A stretch of 64,000 bases of DNA from Kocuria subflava (GCF_012163155.1 NZ_JAAVUN010000014.1:1-64000), one strand, 5' to 3'. Positions 27,145 through 37,104 are shown, numbered from the stretch's first letter. The notes: generated by a model not told the origin, from the letters alone. Translations and numbers: made by a program.

Positions 27145-28398
27145 TCAGCCGCCGGAGACGTCCAGTTCGGCATCCACCAGACCCAGGCGTTGGTCATCGT
27201 GGATGAATCGGTCCTCCAACCACCGGTCCGGCAGTGCGGCCTTCTTGGAGTTGCCTCCCCGTCCCCGCGGCCCCTCCACGGCGGGTCCCGGGTAGGCCTG
27301 GTCCAGGTCCATCTGGTTGAGCAGATCTTCCAACTGGTCCAAGGTCTCCACCGTGGCCATCTGGGCGCGCAGCTGCCCGCCCACGGGGTAGCCCTTGAAG
27401 TACCAGGCCACGTGCTTGCGGATCTCCCGCAGCCCTTGGAGTTCGTCGTCGTTCTGTTCGGCCAACAACTGGGCGTGGCGGTAGATGGTGGCGGCCACGG
27501 CACGCAGTCCGGGACGGGCTCGGTCCTTGCGACCGTCAAACGCTGCCTGCAGATCCCCGAACAACCAGGGGCGGCCCTGACACCCACGGCCGATCACCAC
27601 GCCGTCCACACCAGTCTGTTCCACCATGCGCACGGCGTCCTCCGCTGACCAGATGTCACCGTTGCCCAGAACCGGCATGTCAGGAAGGGCCTCCCTGAGG
27701 CGGGCAATGGCAGACCAGTCCGCGGTACCGGAATAGTGCTGCTCCAGGGTGCGCCCGTGCAGGGTGATGGCTGCTATCCCGGTGTCCCGGGCCATCCGGC
27801 CGGCCTCCAGGTAGGTGAGGTGGTGGTCGTCGATCCCCATGCGGGTTTTGACGGTCACGGGTATGTTCCCCCGGTCGGCTGCCCGGACGGCAGCGGAGAT
27901 GATGGCCTGGAACAGGTCGGTCTTCCAGGGCAGGGCAGATCCCCCACCGCGTTTGGTGACCTTGGGGACGGGGCAACCGAAGTTCAGATCAATGTGATCT
28001 GCAATGTCTTCCTCAACCACCATGCGCACGGCCTTGCCCACATTGACCGCATCCACACCGTAGATCTGAACCGAACGCGGGGTTTCATCAGGATCGTGAT
28101 GAACAATCGCCAGGGACTTTTCCCTGCGCTCCACCAATGCGCGCGCGGTGACCATCTCCGTGACGTACAACCCGCCACCGTGTTCGCGGCACAACCTGCG
28201 GAAGGCCTTGTTGGTCACCCCCGCCATGGGCGCCAGCACCACGGGAACGTCAATGGTCAGGCCTCTGAGCTTCAGCGGCGGCAGGTCAAGGACCACGGCC
28301 TCCTCTGCCTCAACCGTCTCCACAGTGCCCGGACCGAACGGCGCGTGAAGCCCAGGATCCGCGGACATGGGGGTGGCTGAGACTGCTGCTGTGGTCAT
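27145..28398 (-). CDS. dusB: tRNA-dihydrouridine synthase
   Basis: This FMN enzyme reduces uridine to dihydrouridine in the tRNA D-loop. The protein from the ATG at 28398 has 417 residues. The TIM-barrel start is VVLAPMAGVTNKAFRRLCRE near residue 51, DLNFGCPVPKVTKRGGGSAL contains the catalytic Cys, and VTVKTRMGIDD and VIGRGCQGRPWLFG bind FMN. The extension of about 100 residues at the C-terminus is usual in actinobacterial members. The upstream 55 residues of the longer frame have no similarity, so the ATG at 28398 was chosen. Confidence 0.94.
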   Translation of the reverse strand: MTTAAVSATPMSADPGLHAPFGPGTVETVEAEEAVVLDLPPLKLRGLTIDVPVVLAPMAGVTNKAFRRLCREHGGGLYVTEMVTARALVERREKSLAIVHHDPDETPRSVQIYGVDAVNVGKAVRMVVEEDIADHIDLNFGCPVPKVTKRGGGSALPWKTDLFQAIISAAVRAADRGNIPVTVKTRMGIDDHHLTYLEAGRMARDTGIAAITLHGRTLEQHYSGTADWSAIARLREALPDMPVLGNGDIWSAEDAVRMVEQTGVDGVVIGRGCQGRPWLFGDLQAAFDGRKDRARPGLRAVAATIYRHAQLLAEQNDDELQGLREIRKHVAWYFKGYPVGGQLRAQMATVETLDQLEDLLNQMDLDQAYPGPAVEGPRGRGGNSKKAALPDRWLEDRFIHDDQRLGLVDAELDVSGG

Positions 28399-28561
28399 CC
28401 GATCATGGTCCCACAGGAATTCGCGGTACGCCCGGGACTCCCGGCGTGAGATTGGCCGCGCAATGTGGCGCCGCAAACGGCTGCAGACCCTTGCTCTGAC
28501 ATAAGCTGTTCGCATCTGCACATCATGCGTCGGACGCTTCTTCTGATCCACGGAGGCCACC

Positions 28562-29095
28562 ATGTCCTACAACCCTCAACCCCAGGGTCCCCACAACGCG
28601 CACCCCGCTGCCGGCGGCCCCATACCCGGGCCCCAGGGTCCTTCCGCGGGTCCGTATGCCGCCATGCCCCATCAGCCGGCTTCCCCCCAGCTGCAGGCGG
28701 CCTGGCGCTACTCTGCGCGCCGCAAGAATGACACCGCCGCCTGGCTTCTGTGGATCGGTGGACCGTTCCTGGTTGGACTGCCCGTTCACGACTTCTACTT
28801 CGGTGACATCGGAAGGGGTTTGGCCAAACTTGGGTTGCTGGTGTTGATCTTTGTCAGCTTCATCGGCGGCGCCATTGCCAGCGCCGTCTCAGCTTCCCAG
28901 TACTACAGTTCGGGCTCTTCAACGGCGCCGGATGGTTTCCTCATCGGCATCATCTTGGCGGGGCTTTGCTTTCTGATCGTGGCCGTGTGGTGGATTTACG
29001 ACGGCGTGACCATGAACAAGCGCCTGGAAACCACCAATGACAAAATTCGCCGCCAAATTGCTGCTGAACACGGCGTTGATCCTTATTCTTTCTGA
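28562..29095 (+). CDS. TM2-like membrane protein 1
   Basis: The 177-residue protein has a Pro/Gly-rich N-terminal third, then AAWRYSARRKNDTAAWLLWIGGPFLVGLPVHDFYFGDIGRGLAKL with a TM2-like pair of membrane segments. A third hydrophobic helix and a short tail ending VDPYSF follow. TM2 domains are found in poorly characterised envelope proteins. A strong ribosome site (GGAGG, 5 bases) precedes the ATG. It is tandem with a paralogue 43 bases downstream. Confidence 0.82.
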   Translation: MSYNPQPQGPHNAHPAAGGPIPGPQGPSAGPYAAMPHQPASPQLQAAWRYSARRKNDTAAWLLWIGGPFLVGLPVHDFYFGDIGRGLAKLGLLVLIFVSFIGGAIASAVSASQYYSSGSSTAPDGFLIGIILAGLCFLIVAVWWIYDGVTMNKRLETTNDKIRRQIAAEHGVDPYSF

Positions 29096-29138
29096 CAAGG
29101 CTTGAAACAACCCACCCCTCCCGAATCAGGTGTCTGCC

Positions 29139-29660
29139 ATGACAAACCTCCACCCCAACCAGCCCGCCGATTCCAACCGTTCTCCAGCCAACCATGAGGC
29201 CCCGGCTGTCCCCACGGATCAGGGTCAGTCGGATCTGGCCAACCGGTCACGGCAAGCTGCATGGCGTTTCTCCGCACGGATGAAAAACAACACCGCTGCA
29301 TGGATCATGTGGGCGGCTGCACCGTTCGTGGTGGGGGTGCCCATCCACGACTTCTACCTTGGGGCGATCGGGCGCGGCCTGATCAAAATCGCCCTGGTGG
29401 TGATCGGATGGGGCTCATTCATGGCGGCCTACTTCGGGTTCATCTTCACCATGGTTGCAGCCGGTGAACAGTCCCAGGACCTGCCCGCCCCAGGGCCGTT
29501 GTTGTGGGTCGGGTTCGGCCTGGCACTGGTGTGCATGCTGGTGCTCTTTGCCTGGTGGGTGTACGACGCCTTCAAGATGTCCACCCGCATCGACTCCCGC
29601 AATGACGCCATCCGGAAGGATGTGGCCCAGGAGTTCAACGTGGACCCCTGGTCCTTCTGA
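29139..29660 (+). CDS. TM2-like membrane protein 2 (tandem paralogue)
   Basis: The 173-residue protein parallels its upstream neighbour block by block: AAWRFSARMKNNTAAWIMWAAAPFVVGVPIHDFYLGAIGRGLIKI, a third helix, and the ending VDPWSF. The pair looks like a tandem duplication that diverged, with the polar linkers differing most. The ATG at 29139 has AGGTG 7 bases upstream; a GTG 9 bases earlier is possible. The function is unknown. Confidence 0.82.
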   Translation: MTNLHPNQPADSNRSPANHEAPAVPTDQGQSDLANRSRQAAWRFSARMKNNTAAWIMWAAAPFVVGVPIHDFYLGAIGRGLIKIALVVIGWGSFMAAYFGFIFTMVAAGEQSQDLPAPGPLLWVGFGLALVCMLVLFAWWVYDAFKMSTRIDSRNDAIRKDVAQEFNVDPWSF

Positions 29661-29678
29661 TCCCTCCCCCACCCCTCT

Positions 29679-29747
29679 ACTGCCGAACGGTGCGAGTTTG
29701 GTCGATGTCCTGCCCTGGAATCGACCACACTCCCAACGTTCGGCAGT
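29679..29747. terminator. Long palindrome between convergent genes
   Basis: Arms 29679-29706 and 29720-29747 (28 bases, three mismatches) enclose a 13-base loop. It begins 18 bases after the TM2-like stop and ends 20 bases before the stop of the GNAT-like gene on the other strand, so it can act as a bidirectional terminator. Confidence 0.8.
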
Positions 29748-29767
29748 TGTGGTTGAGGGTGTGGGTC

Positions 29768-30817
29768 TCAGGCGGGGTCGGCGTAGGTGACGGATTCATC
29801 CACCACTTTGGCAGTGCCCTCCGCCACCAGCTGCGCGCACACCACGGCCAGGGGGCGCATGGCATCCGTGACCTCCACCCGGATGGGGTAACGGGCCACC
29901 AACAGGCCCATGAGCTTGGCCACCGCAACGGCGGCTTCCTCATCCCCCAGCGTGGGGTCCCACCCGATCAGAACATCCGTGGGCAGGTCATCCAGCTCCG
30001 CAAGGCGCCGCGGATCAGCCTCCGTGCGCTCCACATCCAGTTCCAGTGAGCGGTAACTGATGGCAAACGCCCCAATAGTGCCCCGCACGCCGGCCCCGCG
30101 GTCCACACCACGGTGCAACACGATTGCACCGTAGGCCTGTGAAGCATCCGAGAGGAACTGCTTGTTGACCTGCCCCAACGTCAGCTCAGCCGGAGGATCC
30201 CACGCGTTGACGGCACGGTAGAACTCCCCCACCGCCCGCGTGAGCTGCACAGAACCTGTGGCCAGGTCCTCAATCGCCTCCGTGGCGGAATCACCTTCAC
30301 CGATCGGCTGCGGCGGGATGGCACCCGGGGCAACGACGACGTGGCGGTGAGTCATCACCGGGAACATGCCCTGAGCCTCGGCGAACTTCTCCCCTGTGGT
30401 ACCAGGGCCCACCTTGGTGCGCAGGGGCATGCCCGGATGGGTTTCGGCAGCTGATGCACGCAGGCGGGTAGCCAACTGCCGAGCCACACCGTCGCCACGG
30501 TTGGAGTTTCCGACCTCCACGAATGACCACAGGCGGGTGGGGTGCAGCGGATTGAGTTGAACCGCCCCGGCGCCAACCACCACGGCGTCGTCGTGGGCGT
30601 CAGCAGCCCCGGTGGCACCATCAGCGTCCACAGCCACATCGGAGTCCACGGCACCGTCGGAATCAGCTGCGACGATCGTCCGTGACCACGCCGGTGCTTG
30701 CGTGTCCGGGCCCATCAGGGCCCGCAGCGCCACCACGGGATCCGACTCGGGCGCGGGGAGGACCTCCAACAACCGGAGGTCATCCCCTTCCGACCAACTG
30801 CGATAGGTGTAAGCCAT
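29768..30817 (-). CDS. GNAT-like protein of unknown function downstream of glyS
   Basis: The 349-residue protein starts MAYTYRSWSEGDDLRLLEV, and its first half has acetyltransferase-like features: VGAGAVQLNPLHPTRLWSFVEVGNSNRGDGVARQLATRL resembles the GNAT acetyl-CoA loop (R-G-x-G-x-A). The second half is not recognised. A low-complexity acidic insertion (about residues 50-82, SDGAVDSDVAVDADG) interrupts the GNAT half. It follows glyS by 6 bases and is likely co-transcribed. The activity is unproven. Confidence 0.65.
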   Translation of the reverse strand: MAYTYRSWSEGDDLRLLEVLPAPESDPVVALRALMGPDTQAPAWSRTIVAADSDGAVDSDVAVDADGATGAADAHDDAVVVGAGAVQLNPLHPTRLWSFVEVGNSNRGDGVARQLATRLRASAAETHPGMPLRTKVGPGTTGEKFAEAQGMFPVMTHRHVVVAPGAIPPQPIGEGDSATEAIEDLATGSVQLTRAVGEFYRAVNAWDPPAELTLGQVNKQFLSDASQAYGAIVLHRGVDRGAGVRGTIGAFAISYRSLELDVERTEADPRRLAELDDLPTDVLIGWDPTLGDEEAAVAVAKLMGLLVARYPIRVEVTDAMRPLAVVCAQLVAEGTAKVVDESVTYADPA

Positions 30818-30823
30818 CCGGGA

Positions 30824-32203
30824 TCAGCAGCCCAACTTGTCGGACAGGTAGGCGGTGACCTTGTCCAGGGAGACCCGCTCCTGCGTCATTTCGTCACGGG
30901 AACGGATGGTCACGGCCTGGTCCTCCAAGGTGTCGAAGTCCACGGTCACGCACAGCGGAGTGCCAATCTCGTCCTGGCGGCGGTAGCGGCGGCCGATGGC
31001 TCCGGCGTCGTCGTAGTCGATGTTCCAGCGACGGCGCAGTTCGGCGGCCAGGTTCTGGGCCACCGGCTTGAGATCGTCCTTCTTGGACAGCGGGAGCACC
31101 GCGGCCTTGACCGGGGCCAGACGAGGATCCAACTTGAGCACGGTGCGGGTGTCCACGCCGCCCTTGGTGTTGGGGGCTTCATCCTCCACGTAGGCATCCA
31201 CCAGGAAAGCCATCATGGAGCGGGTCAGGCCGAAGGAAGGTTCGATCACGTAGGGCGTGTACCGCTCGTCCGTGGCCTGGTCGAAGTACTGCATCTTGGT
31301 TCCCGAGTGCTCCGTGTGATTGCCCAGGTCAAAGTCGGCGCGGTTGGCAACACCCATCAGCTCACCCCATTCGGAGCCCTGGAAACCGAACTTGTACTCG
31401 ATGTCGATGGTGCCGTCCGAATAGTGCGCGCGTTCCTCGTCCGGGACGTCGAAACGGCGCATGTTATCCGGGTTGATCCCCAGATCCGTGAACCAGTTCC
31501 AGCAGGACTCGACCCAGTCGTCGAACCACTTCTGGGCATCGTTCGGGTGGACAAAGTACTCGATCTCCATCTGTTCGAACTCGCGGGTTCGGAAGATGAA
31601 GTTGCCCGGGGTGATCTCGTTACGGAAGGCCTTGCCCACCTGGCCGATGCCGAACGGCGGGCGCTTGCGGGATGCGGTGACCACGTTGAGGAAGTTCACA
31701 AAGATGCCCTGGGCGGTTTCCGGGCGCAGGAAGTGCTTGCCCTTTTCGTCATCCACCGGGCCCAGGTAGGTCTTCATCAGACCGGAGAACTGCTGGGGTT
31801 CGGTCCACTCACCCTTGGTACCGCAGTTGGGGCAGGCGATTTCGGCCATGGACTCAGGCGCCCGGCCCTTCTTGTCCTGGAAGTTCTCCTCCAGGTGGTC
31901 CTGGCGGTGGCGGGTGTGGCACGAGAGGCACTCCACCAGGGGATCGGTGAAGGTGGCCACGTGCCCGGAAGCCTCCCAGACGGCGGTGGGCAGAATGATG
32001 GAGGAGTCCAGCCCCACCATGTCCTCACGCCCGCGCACAAAGGTCTGCCACCACTCACGCTTGATGTTCTCCTTGAGCTCGGCGCCCAAAGGCCCGTAGT
32101 CCCATGCGGAACGCGAACCGCCGTAGATCTCACCCGCCTGGAACACAAAACCGCGGCGCTTGCACAGGGAGATGACGTTGTCCAGCGTGGACTTGGGAGC
32201 CAT
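30824..32203 (-). CDS. glyS: Glycyl-tRNA synthetase (alpha2, class II)
   Basis: The 459-residue enzyme attaches glycine to tRNA-Gly. It begins [21 protein letters not shown] and has motif 1 near [16 protein letters not shown], and the [15 protein letters not shown] and [25 protein letters not shown] blocks (motif 2). [14 protein letters not shown] is motif 3. It is the single-chain type of actinobacteria. The ATG at 32203 excludes a 30-residue upstream extension lacking similarity. Confidence 0.96.
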   Translation of the reverse strand: MAPKSTLDNVISLCKRRGFVFQAGEIYGGSRSAWDYGPLGAELKENIKREWWQTFVRGREDMVGLDSSIILPTAVWEASGHVATFTDPLVECLSCHTRHRQDHLEENFQDKKGRAPESMAEIACPNCGTKGEWTEPQQFSGLMKTYLGPVDDEKGKHFLRPETAQGIFVNFLNVVTASRKRPPFGIGQVGKAFRNEITPGNFIFRTREFEQMEIEYFVHPNDAQKWFDDWVESCWNWFTDLGINPDNMRRFDVPDEERAHYSDGTIDIEYKFGFQGSEWGELMGVANRADFDLGNHTEHSGTKMQYFDQATDERYTPYVIEPSFGLTRSMMAFLVDAYVEDEAPNTKGGVDTRTVLKLDPRLAPVKAAVLPLSKKDDLKPVAQNLAAELRRRWNIDYDDAGAIGRRYRRQDEIGTPLCVTVDFDTLEDQAVTIRSRDEMTQERVSLDKVTAYLSDKLGC

Positions 32204-32335
32204 GTGGTTCACTTCCGTTTTCTGCCGCGGCCACTGGCTGTGGCCTGGCGTGAGTTTGCGGACTCCGGCGGCACTGACGGGCGCACCGGGCATTGGGAAT
32301 TGCGCCGAATCGGCACCGGATCAAGGGTAACCAAC

Positions 32336-32372
32336 GACGACGACGGTGGGCGACTTCAGCGGCGTCGTCGTC
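32336..32372. terminator. GACGAC-motif hairpin between the ABC unit and glyS
   Basis: GACGACGAC (32336-32344) pairs with GTCGTCGTC (32364-32372) across a 19-base loop. It lies 32 bases beyond the stop of the ABC ATPase and contains an intergenic copy of the AACGACGACG 10-mer. The rest of 32204-32403 shows no gene. Confidence 0.5.
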
Positions 32373-32403
32373 CGTCCTGCAGGGCGGAGGGTGATTTCCG
32401 GGT

Positions 32404-33222
32404 TCAGAAACCGCGGTCCGCCAACCACTGCGCAAGGTGGTGTTTCCGATCGATCTGGGAAGCAGCGCGGCCTGGAGCGACCCAGGAGTCCAGGACCTCG
32501 CCGTCGCTGAGATAAACGACCCGGTCCGCACGGGCGGCGCACGCGGGATCGTGGGTGACCATGACCACCGTGGTGCCCGTGGCGTGAACCTGGGCCAGGG
32601 CATCCATCACCTCTTCCGACATTGCGGAGTTCAAAGCACCGGTGGGTTCATCCGCAAAAATCACTGCCGGTTCAGAGGCCAGGGCACGGCAGATGGCGGC
32701 ACGTTGCAGCTGCCCACCGGAGACCTCCGTGACGCCGTGATGAGCGACGTGCCCAATCTCCAGGCGATCCATCAGCCGCTGAACTCGGCCTTGCACTTCT
32801 GCTTTTGTGCGGCCCGGAAGACGACGACGCCCGAACCGTTTGCTCTCTGCAGCCTTCAGCGCCGGCAGCATCACGTTGTCCCGAAGATTGAGATGTGTCA
32901 GGAAATACGGCTGCTGGAACACGAATCCCACGCTGTGGAGCCGCACGGCACTCATGCTGCGTTCGTCGAGTTCTGTCAGGTCCTTGCCCAGGAGCTCGAC
33001 GGTGCCCGTTGTGGGACGGTCCATACCACTGATGGCGTACAACAACGTGGACTTGCCGGAACCGGATGCCCCCATCACTGCGACGAACTCACCGGCACCG
33101 ATCTCCATGTTGATGTTGTTGAGAACCGTGACAGGTGGCTCGGCGCTGTCAAAGTTTTTGCTCACGTTCCGAACTCGGATCACGGCTTCTTGGGTCTCAT
33201 GCGTTGCGTGTTCGCTCGACAC
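32404..33222 (-). CDS. ABC exporter ATPase, MacB/LolD type
   Basis: The 272-residue ATPase has Walker A GASGSGKST near residue 52, the Q-loop FVFQQPYFL, the signature VSGGQLQRA near residue 169, Walker B VIFADEPTGAL and the H-loop VTHD. The last 40 residues are an unusual hydrophilic extension. It starts one base after the permease stop, so both form one operon. It energises the FtsX-like permease; lipoprotein or peptide export is possible. Confidence 0.92.
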   Translation of the reverse strand: MSSEHATHETQEAVIRVRNVSKNFDSAEPPVTVLNNINMEIGAGEFVAVMGASGSGKSTLLYAISGMDRPTTGTVELLGKDLTELDERSMSAVRLHSVGFVFQQPYFLTHLNLRDNVMLPALKAAESKRFGRRRLPGRTKAEVQGRVQRLMDRLEIGHVAHHGVTEVSGGQLQRAAICRALASEPAVIFADEPTGALNSAMSEEVMDALAQVHATGTTVVMVTHDPACAARADRVVYLSDGEVLDSWVAPGRAASQIDRKHHLAQWLADRGF

Positions 33223-33223
33223 T

Positions 33224-35656
33224 TCACTGCTCCTTCAATTGGGCACTCATGGGGTTCAATCCCACCGCTCGCGCTGCCACAGCGGCGCAACCCACGCCCA
33301 CTGTCAACAGCGCCACCGGATAGCCGCCCCACACCAGAACGGGGTGGACCAGGAAGGTCAGATGGCTGAACCCCAGACCGGTTTGACTCAACAGGGCCCC
33401 GACCACCCCTTGCCCGGACCAATGGGCCGCAACGGCTCCGATCACCACGCCCGGCGTCGCTGCCACCAGGACCTTGAAGATCACCTGGCTTCTCACTTCA
33501 CGAGGGGAGAATCCCACCGCGCGCAGTACACCCATCTGCTGGGCATCACGGGCCAGGCGCAGCTTGAGGAACAAGGTGGTGATCAACGCGGCCACCAACA
33601 GGCCAAAGGCCAGTGCGAGCCACGCGGTGGTGCGAACGGCATCCGTGACGTAAGACAGACTCTGGCGGAGGAAGCCCTCCAGAGGCCTGACTTCAGCTGC
33701 GGTAAAGCGTTGGTTGTACTCCTGGGCGATGGCCGTGGCGGCGTCGTCGTCGTTGGTCTTGGCGGGTGTGGCCAGGTCTGCCAGAACGACGTAACTGTCT
33801 GCATCTGCGCTCAGTTGCCCCTGCATCTTGGCTGTGTAACCACCACTGGTGAGGTCCTGGTAGACGCCGCTGACCGGCACCTGGTGGGTCACCCCGTCCC
33901 GCCGTACCGGCAACTGGTCACCAACCTGCACGCCCAACTTTTCAGCGTTCAACGCAGACAACGCAATGTGCCCGTCCCCGGGGGCTTGACCCGTGAGGAA
34001 ATCCACTGTGCCGCGTGAATAGTCACCCACCTCCACACGCAACGTCTCCCACTGCGGATTCGCGCCGTGCTCCCCCGCAGACTCCGAGCCAAGGGTTTCA
34101 AAGCGCAGATTGGCGTAGGTGCGAACGTTGTCCAGACGTGCGTCCTGGTCCATAGCCGCTGTGAGGTCTGACTGCACAGCGTCCAGGTCATTGCCGAACT
34201 GGATGTCCGCACGCACATCCGCTTGGGGTGAGCCCATGTGCGTGACAAATCGTGGATCCGTCAATGTGGTGAGCAGATTGGTGGGCACGGTGATCACCAC
34301 AACCGCCAGGGCAAAGACCACGGGGAGCAAGGCCCATTGGCGCCGTTGCGTCCTGATGTCCAACCAGGCCAGCCGCATGGTGGTGCTGCCCCACCCGCGG
34401 TGGATCAAACGCGTGCGGTGCGCAGCCCTGCGCTGAGCACGCAGATTCCGCATCCTCTGGCGTGGGGGCAGCGTGCTGCCATGCATCAAGGCCGTGACAA
34501 CCTCAACACGGTTGATCTGCCGCAAAATCACACGCGACACCGTCATGACCACCAGGTGAACCAGGATCACTGCCACCACGGGCAGTAACACCGTCACCAC
34601 CGTCAACCCGGCCTGGGCGTAGCTTTCAGCCACTGAACGGGTCAGCCAATGGGCGGCAGGAACGGACAGCACGGCACCCAGGACACAACCCAGCAACGAC
34701 AACACCCGATACTTGGCCAGGTACATGCCCCGGATGTCGGCAGGAGCCAGACCCATGGCCTTCATGGCCCCGATCTGTCGGACATCGTCCTGGATGCTGC
34801 CCCGAATCACGAACCTCAAGTTCAACAGCGCAATGAGGATCAGAACCGCACTGACACCCACCAGAGCCACTGCCACCAAACCATCACTGAGTGTGTTGAA
34901 CAGTCGGATCAGGGGGTAGGTGACCGCCTGTCCGTTGTGCGGCAGATCGGTCCGGGTCTCATAGCTGCGCTGAAATTCAGGGATCAACGAGGGGTCCGAA
35001 AGTCGGTACTCCACAATGATCTCCGCCGCACCCCCGTGGGCGCTGGCCAACTGTTGGAAATCTGTATCAGACACCACGAATCGTGTGGACGATGACATGG
35101 ATGAGGCCATCTGCGCATCCCGGATCGAACCAGCAACCGTCAATCTCAGCCGGGTGTCCGTGCCCGCCACTGTCAGACTGTCGCCTTTCTGAAGCCCGTA
35201 CTGCTTCTGATAGGCCACAGGGATGAAAACCTGTCCGGGACCGGGTTGGACCGCTGTTCCGTCCTGGCCCAGCAAGAGATCGAATTCCGGGTTCTGAGTG
35301 ACGAACAGGTTGTCCATCAGGCTCTCCGAAAGAGAGCCGGACTGCCCCGTGGCCGGACGTTGCCAACTGACCGCGGCGCCGTCGTATCCCACCATCTTGT
35401 GGATCTGCCAGGCTTCTATGTCAGGGTGCTGGTCGGCAAAGTCCTGAAGGGCATGGACGTTGTAGTCTCCGGCGTGCATCTGGAGGAAGTGCGGCGGTTT
35501 GGCCTGCTCAAAAAGGGCATCAACGGAGCCTGAGACTCGCTCAATGACCACAGCGCCAGTGGCCATGAGCAACGCACTGAGTGCTATGACCAGGCACAGA
35601 GCCATGTTCACGGCTCTGTTGTGTGAGAGGCCCTGGAGACCATGACGCAGTTGCAT
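33224..35656 (-). CDS. ABC exporter permease with two FtsX domains
   Basis: The 810-residue protein has an N-terminal transmembrane helix (VNMALCLVIALSALLMATGAVV), a large extracytoplasmic domain, and four-helix FtsX modules near residues 265-390 and 690-805, as in MacB/LolC-type mechanotransmission permeases. A loop in the second periplasmic domain carries TNDDDAATA, encoded by the AACGACGACG 10-mer. No peptide or antibiotic gene is adjacent, so the substrate is unknown. The ATG at 35656 was chosen because the transmembrane helix follows it. Confidence 0.9.
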   Translation of the reverse strand: MQLRHGLQGLSHNRAVNMALCLVIALSALLMATGAVVIERVSGSVDALFEQAKPPHFLQMHAGDYNVHALQDFADQHPDIEAWQIHKMVGYDGAAVSWQRPATGQSGSLSESLMDNLFVTQNPEFDLLLGQDGTAVQPGPGQVFIPVAYQKQYGLQKGDSLTVAGTDTRLRLTVAGSIRDAQMASSMSSSTRFVVSDTDFQQLASAHGGAAEIIVEYRLSDPSLIPEFQRSYETRTDLPHNGQAVTYPLIRLFNTLSDGLVAVALVGVSAVLILIALLNLRFVIRGSIQDDVRQIGAMKAMGLAPADIRGMYLAKYRVLSLLGCVLGAVLSVPAAHWLTRSVAESYAQAGLTVVTVLLPVVAVILVHLVVMTVSRVILRQINRVEVVTALMHGSTLPPRQRMRNLRAQRRAAHRTRLIHRGWGSTTMRLAWLDIRTQRRQWALLPVVFALAVVVITVPTNLLTTLTDPRFVTHMGSPQADVRADIQFGNDLDAVQSDLTAAMDQDARLDNVRTYANLRFETLGSESAGEHGANPQWETLRVEVGDYSRGTVDFLTGQAPGDGHIALSALNAEKLGVQVGDQLPVRRDGVTHQVPVSGVYQDLTSGGYTAKMQGQLSADADSYVVLADLATPAKTNDDDAATAIAQEYNQRFTAAEVRPLEGFLRQSLSYVTDAVRTTAWLALAFGLLVAALITTLFLKLRLARDAQQMGVLRAVGFSPREVRSQVIFKVLVAATPGVVIGAVAAHWSGQGVVGALLSQTGLGFSHLTFLVHPVLVWGGYPVALLTVGVGCAAVAARAVGLNPMSAQLKEQ

Positions 35657-35755
35657 GACTCCATGGTTGCCGGAGGCCGCAGGCCGGCGAATCCTTCTTG
35701 AGGCCACCTGCAAGTCTCATCCCGGAGGAGGACGGCCTCAGCGGGAAGAACGACT

Positions 35756-36823
35756 TCAGATGCGACGTCGCAAACGCCACGGGAGAGTGACGATGAGTAG
35801 GCCCACAAAGGTCAGGGCCGTGCCCACCACGGTCAGCGGGGTGATGAGTGCACCGGCCGTGGGTACCAGGACATCCAGGAGCAAGGCACCCGTGAGCATG
35901 CCTGCCGTCATGGACAGACTGGTCCTCAGCACACCGATCACCCGGGCCAGTACGGCACCGGCTGCCACGAACACCAGTCCCACCACACCGCCCATGTAGA
36001 GCCACCATTGCGTGGGGAAATGCCACGGTGGCAGATCCGCGGTGCCACGGTGCACCACAGTGACCACCACCAACAGGATCGCCCCGCCCGTGAAGTTCAC
36101 CAGTGTGGAGGTGATGGGTGTTCGAGCCTGTTGGGCCATTCGCCCGTTCATGGCGGTCTGCACAGCAACCCCCACGCCCACCGTGACCTGCAGGACTGCC
36201 ATCAGAACAAACGTGCCCACACCAGCCAGGTCCGCTTGGTGGGAGGTCGTGGATGGGGCTTGTGCCGAACCGTCCGGGGCAACCTCATGCAGGAACCGCG
36301 GCGCTTGAGCCAGCAGCACGGCCAGGACCACCAAGGCCGTTCCGGCGAACCGCCACCCCGTCAGAGTTTTCACCCCGCCGGGACTCAAACCGACGCGGTC
36401 CACGGCCAAACCACCAATGGCTTGGCCGACCACCACGCCCAAGATGAAGACGGCCACGCCCACCAACGGTGTGGTGAAGGTCTGGATCAGCACCAGATAG
36501 GCCCCGAACATCCCGGAGATCAGGAACCACCACGGAATTTCACGGTCCCGCACCGCTGTGATCAGGTTGCGGGTTCCCCGCCGACCCGCCGGCAGCAGTA
36601 CCGCCAGGAGCACCACGATCACCAGACCGGTACCAAAGCTCACCAACGACGCCGCGGCGGCATCCCCGGTCCGCGCCCCCAACTCACCGTTGAGGCGGGA
36701 CTGGACGGCCATCCCCGTTCCGCACAACACCGCCACCACCTGTGCCAGCACATCCACCCCACGTGGTGAGGACAAATCGGCGGAACGGAGCTGACGAACT
36801 GGCGGTATGGAGGGGCGGTGCAC
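35756..36823 (-). CDS. DMT transporter of the YdcZ (DUF606) type, duplicated
   Basis: The 355-residue protein has ten hydrophobic segments and two tandem YdcZ-like halves. The first begins VVAVLCGTGMAVQSRLNGELGARTG and the second begins VLQVTVGVGVAVQTAMNGRMAQQ; both carry the N-G pair typical of DUF606. It is an inner-membrane permease of unknown substrate. It diverges from the S4 gene with 47 bases between the starts. Confidence 0.85.
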   Translation of the reverse strand: MHRPSIPPVRQLRSADLSSPRGVDVLAQVVAVLCGTGMAVQSRLNGELGARTGDAAAASLVSFGTGLVIVVLLAVLLPAGRRGTRNLITAVRDREIPWWFLISGMFGAYLVLIQTFTTPLVGVAVFILGVVVGQAIGGLAVDRVGLSPGGVKTLTGWRFAGTALVVLAVLLAQAPRFLHEVAPDGSAQAPSTTSHQADLAGVGTFVLMAVLQVTVGVGVAVQTAMNGRMAQQARTPITSTLVNFTGGAILLVVVTVVHRGTADLPPWHFPTQWWLYMGGVVGLVFVAAGAVLARVIGVLRTSLSMTAGMLTGALLLDVLVPTAGALITPLTVVGTALTFVGLLIVTLPWRLRRRI

Positions 36824-36870
36824 CCAGCCAGGTTAAGTGCCACAAATGGCCATGAGCCACAATGGGGGGC

Positions 36871-37104
36871 ATGGCTGATTCCGCACCCCCTCAAGAACTG
36901 CCCATCCGTGACTCCATGATCCGCCTGGGCCAAGCCCTGAAACTCGGCTCCCTGGTGGAAGACGGCGCACAGGCGCGCACCGTGATTGAGGACGGTTTGG
37001 TCAAGGTCAACGGGGACATCGAGGAACGCCGCGGACGGCAGCTTCACGACGGCGACGTCATCACCCTCAACGGGATCTCCGTGGTGGTCCGCACGGAATC
37101 CTGA
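36871..37104 (+). CDS. S4-domain RNA-binding protein
   Basis: The 77-residue protein is a lone S4 domain (MIRLGQALKLGSLVEDGAQARTVIEDGLVKVNGDIEERRGRQLHDGDVI) like YbcJ/RlbA-type proteins. It probably binds ribosomal RNA or stalled ribosomes; its exact role is unclear. Two ATGs are possible (36862 and 36871); the second follows GGGGGGC and was chosen. Confidence 0.85.
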   Translation: MADSAPPQELPIRDSMIRLGQALKLGSLVEDGAQARTVIEDGLVKVNGDIEERRGRQLHDGDVITLNGISVVVRTES

